From an uncultured Clostridia bacterium (GTDB lineage Bacteria > Bacillota > Clostridia > Christensenellales > Aristaeellaceae): 24,248 nt of DNA. The translations under genes were made by a program, and so were the position numbers. Positions 23,571-24,248 of this stretch are shown in pieces (position 1 is the first letter of the stretch; the number at the start of each line of letters is the position of its first letter). The stretch is from assembly GCA_934631025.1 (NCBI GenBank), contig CAKTXR010000045.1:1-24248 (forward strand), given 5' to 3'. The notes under the pieces are model-generated. The model searched no databases and had not been told where the DNA came from. It saw nothing but the letters and a program-made list of their open reading frames with translations.

Positions 23571-23681
23571 TGCACCCACGCCGCGAATCAAATGAAGAGA
23601 GTCCAGGGAGACAATGTCTCCTTGGCGCAGGTTTGGGGGCGCGCAGCCCCCAACGGACTCCCCCGCGGTATCGCCGCGAAT
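23571..23681 (+). repeat. Repeat block B, copy 3
   Basis: TGCACCCACGCCGCGAATCA, GAAGAGAGTCCAGGGAGAC, hairpin GGAGAC/GTCTCC, TTGGCGCAGG, hairpin GGGGGCGCGCAGCCCCC, and a CCGCGG end. Inverted with respect to copy 2. Confidence 0.75.
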
Positions 23682-23864
23682 ATGTAGTTACTATGCCAGA
23701 GGAACACGACCGGTTTGCGACTCGGTTGACATGCAGGTATTGGCTTTACAGGTCACGGCGAGAGGATAGATATTCTGTTCAAGGCTTATCCTTCCCCCAG
23801 GAGGCTTTCCGATCGCCTCCTGGAGTTCTTCGGGGTCTCCGGCGAGACGTTTATCGTGCTATTT
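23682..23864. other. Non-coding spacer between blocks B and C with one hairpin
   Basis: No gene is supported. CCAGGAGG (23797-23804) and CCTCCTGG (23816-23823) form an 8-bp hairpin followed by AGTTCTT on the plus strand, a weak terminator candidate. A TTGACA at about 23728 has no convincing -10 at the right distance. The matching place in the inverted arm (19861-19939) has unrelated sequence. Confidence 0.4.
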
Positions 23865-24035
23865 GTCGGGATCGCCACAAAAAACGCACCATCCCGAAGT
23901 GAACCAACAAAGTTTGATAACCGCACAACATTTGAGAACGCACGAATGGCGATCCCGACCCACGCGGGAATAGAAACGTAACATCCCGCAAGCCGTCCTG
24001 TTTGGCGCTCATGCGGCAAACAGCAGGCGTGATCA
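23865..24035 (+). repeat. Repeat block C, copy 3
   Basis: GTCGGGATCGCCA (23865-23877) and TGGCGATCCCGAC (23947-23959) enclose a core matching copies 1 and 2. CGCAAGCCGTCCTGTTTGG and CAAACAGCAGGCGTG follow (about 23991-24031). Confidence 0.75.
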
Positions 24036-24109
24036 AATATAAAACGCTCCAATAGAAATGTAGCGTCAGGCGTGATCGAACCTAAAACGCACCAATAGAA
24101 ACGTATCGC
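24024..24109 (+). repeat. Tandem 43-bp direct repeat next to block C
   Basis: Two units start CAGGCGTGATC at 24024 and 24067 and share AAAACGC(T/A)CCAATAGAAA. The same pair occurs inverted at about 19610-19695, so the duplication is part of the composite unit. Confidence 0.75.
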
Positions 24110-24157
24110 CCCGCACCCGCCCCCAAGCCGAACATATTGAAAAATTGTTCGAAGGGC

Positions 24158-24215
24158 TTGACCGGCATAATCTGGCATGATATAATAATCACGGAGCCTG
24201 TGAAAAGGCTCTATG
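24158..24215 (+). promoter_or_regulatory. Toxin promoter and leader hairpin of a TA locus cut by the window end
   Basis: TTGACC (24158-24163), 17 bp, TATAAT (24181-24186), then a leader matching those of toxins 1 and 3: CACGGAGCC with a degenerate GGCTCTATG partner (24190-24215), and GATGGCGCTTGGCTTTTCG up to the last base of the window. The upstream inverted repeat GAACA/TGTTC (about 24130-24151) is also present. The toxin frame should start within about 80-100 bp beyond the window on the plus strand. Confidence 0.7.
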
Positions 24216-24248
24216 GCATGACAGGATAAGATGGCGCTTGGCTTTTCG

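Overview
The window looks like a chromosomal segment of a high-GC Bacillota, probably a gut-type member of class Clostridia. This is inferred from strong AGGAGG-type ribosome binding sites, TTGACA/TATAAT promoters with 17-bp spacers, and family content (CotH with lamin-tail domains, DUF1003, a DUF2812-like protein, ATC-hydrolase-family proteins, a DUF6291-like protein). No rRNA, tRNA, CRISPR array or transposase was seen.

Left part (1-8700), ordinary chromosome. A five-gene operon (186-4362) encodes a P1B-type ATPase and three further proteins that, like the ATPase N-terminus, carry a cysteine-free HMA-like domain marked by (L/I)PGRxR. It ends with a small single-span membrane protein and a terminator. 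Next come a secreted two-module chagasin-like inhibitor, an MFS transporter, a divergent GNAT/DUF1003 pair and a TetR-type regulator.

Middle part (8750-14900). The operon begins with a 5'-truncated alpha/beta hydrolase. It continues with two pairs of SAM methyltransferase plus ATC-hydrolase-family protein, separated by a DUF2812-like protein and a four-span membrane protein. Three 78-bp tandem repeats follow, then a minus-strand DUF6291-like (phage replisome-organiser-like) gene with an internal 12-bp slippage tract.

Right part (14900-24248), repeat-dense. Three ordinary genes (an SDR dehydrogenase, an RraA-family protein and a large lamin-tail/CotH surface protein) are separated by long non-coding stretches. 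These stretches are built from a few recurring blocks, called A, B, C and D here, plus tiny type I toxin-antitoxin (TA) loci. Each TA locus has a 29-31 residue membrane peptide on one strand and a convergent RNA of about 100 nt on the other, with a strong sigma-A promoter and a shared hairpin terminator. There are two complete loci (15330-15716, 19093-19569), one antitoxin without a toxin (18870-19014), and one cut by the right edge (from 24158).

The blocks keep a constant order and relative orientation: D - antitoxin> <toxin - C - B - A. A full copy spans 18724-20285. A copy without the TA part spans 16746-17437. D plus TA, interrupted by another repeat, spans 15017-15716. A-B-C plus a TA start spans 23461-24248. 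Hairpin stems in A, C and the toxin leader carry compensatory base changes between copies, so the folded structure appears to be maintained. My main proposal is that this is a dispersed composite repeat of about 1.5 kb without a transposase, carrying its own type I toxin-antitoxin module.
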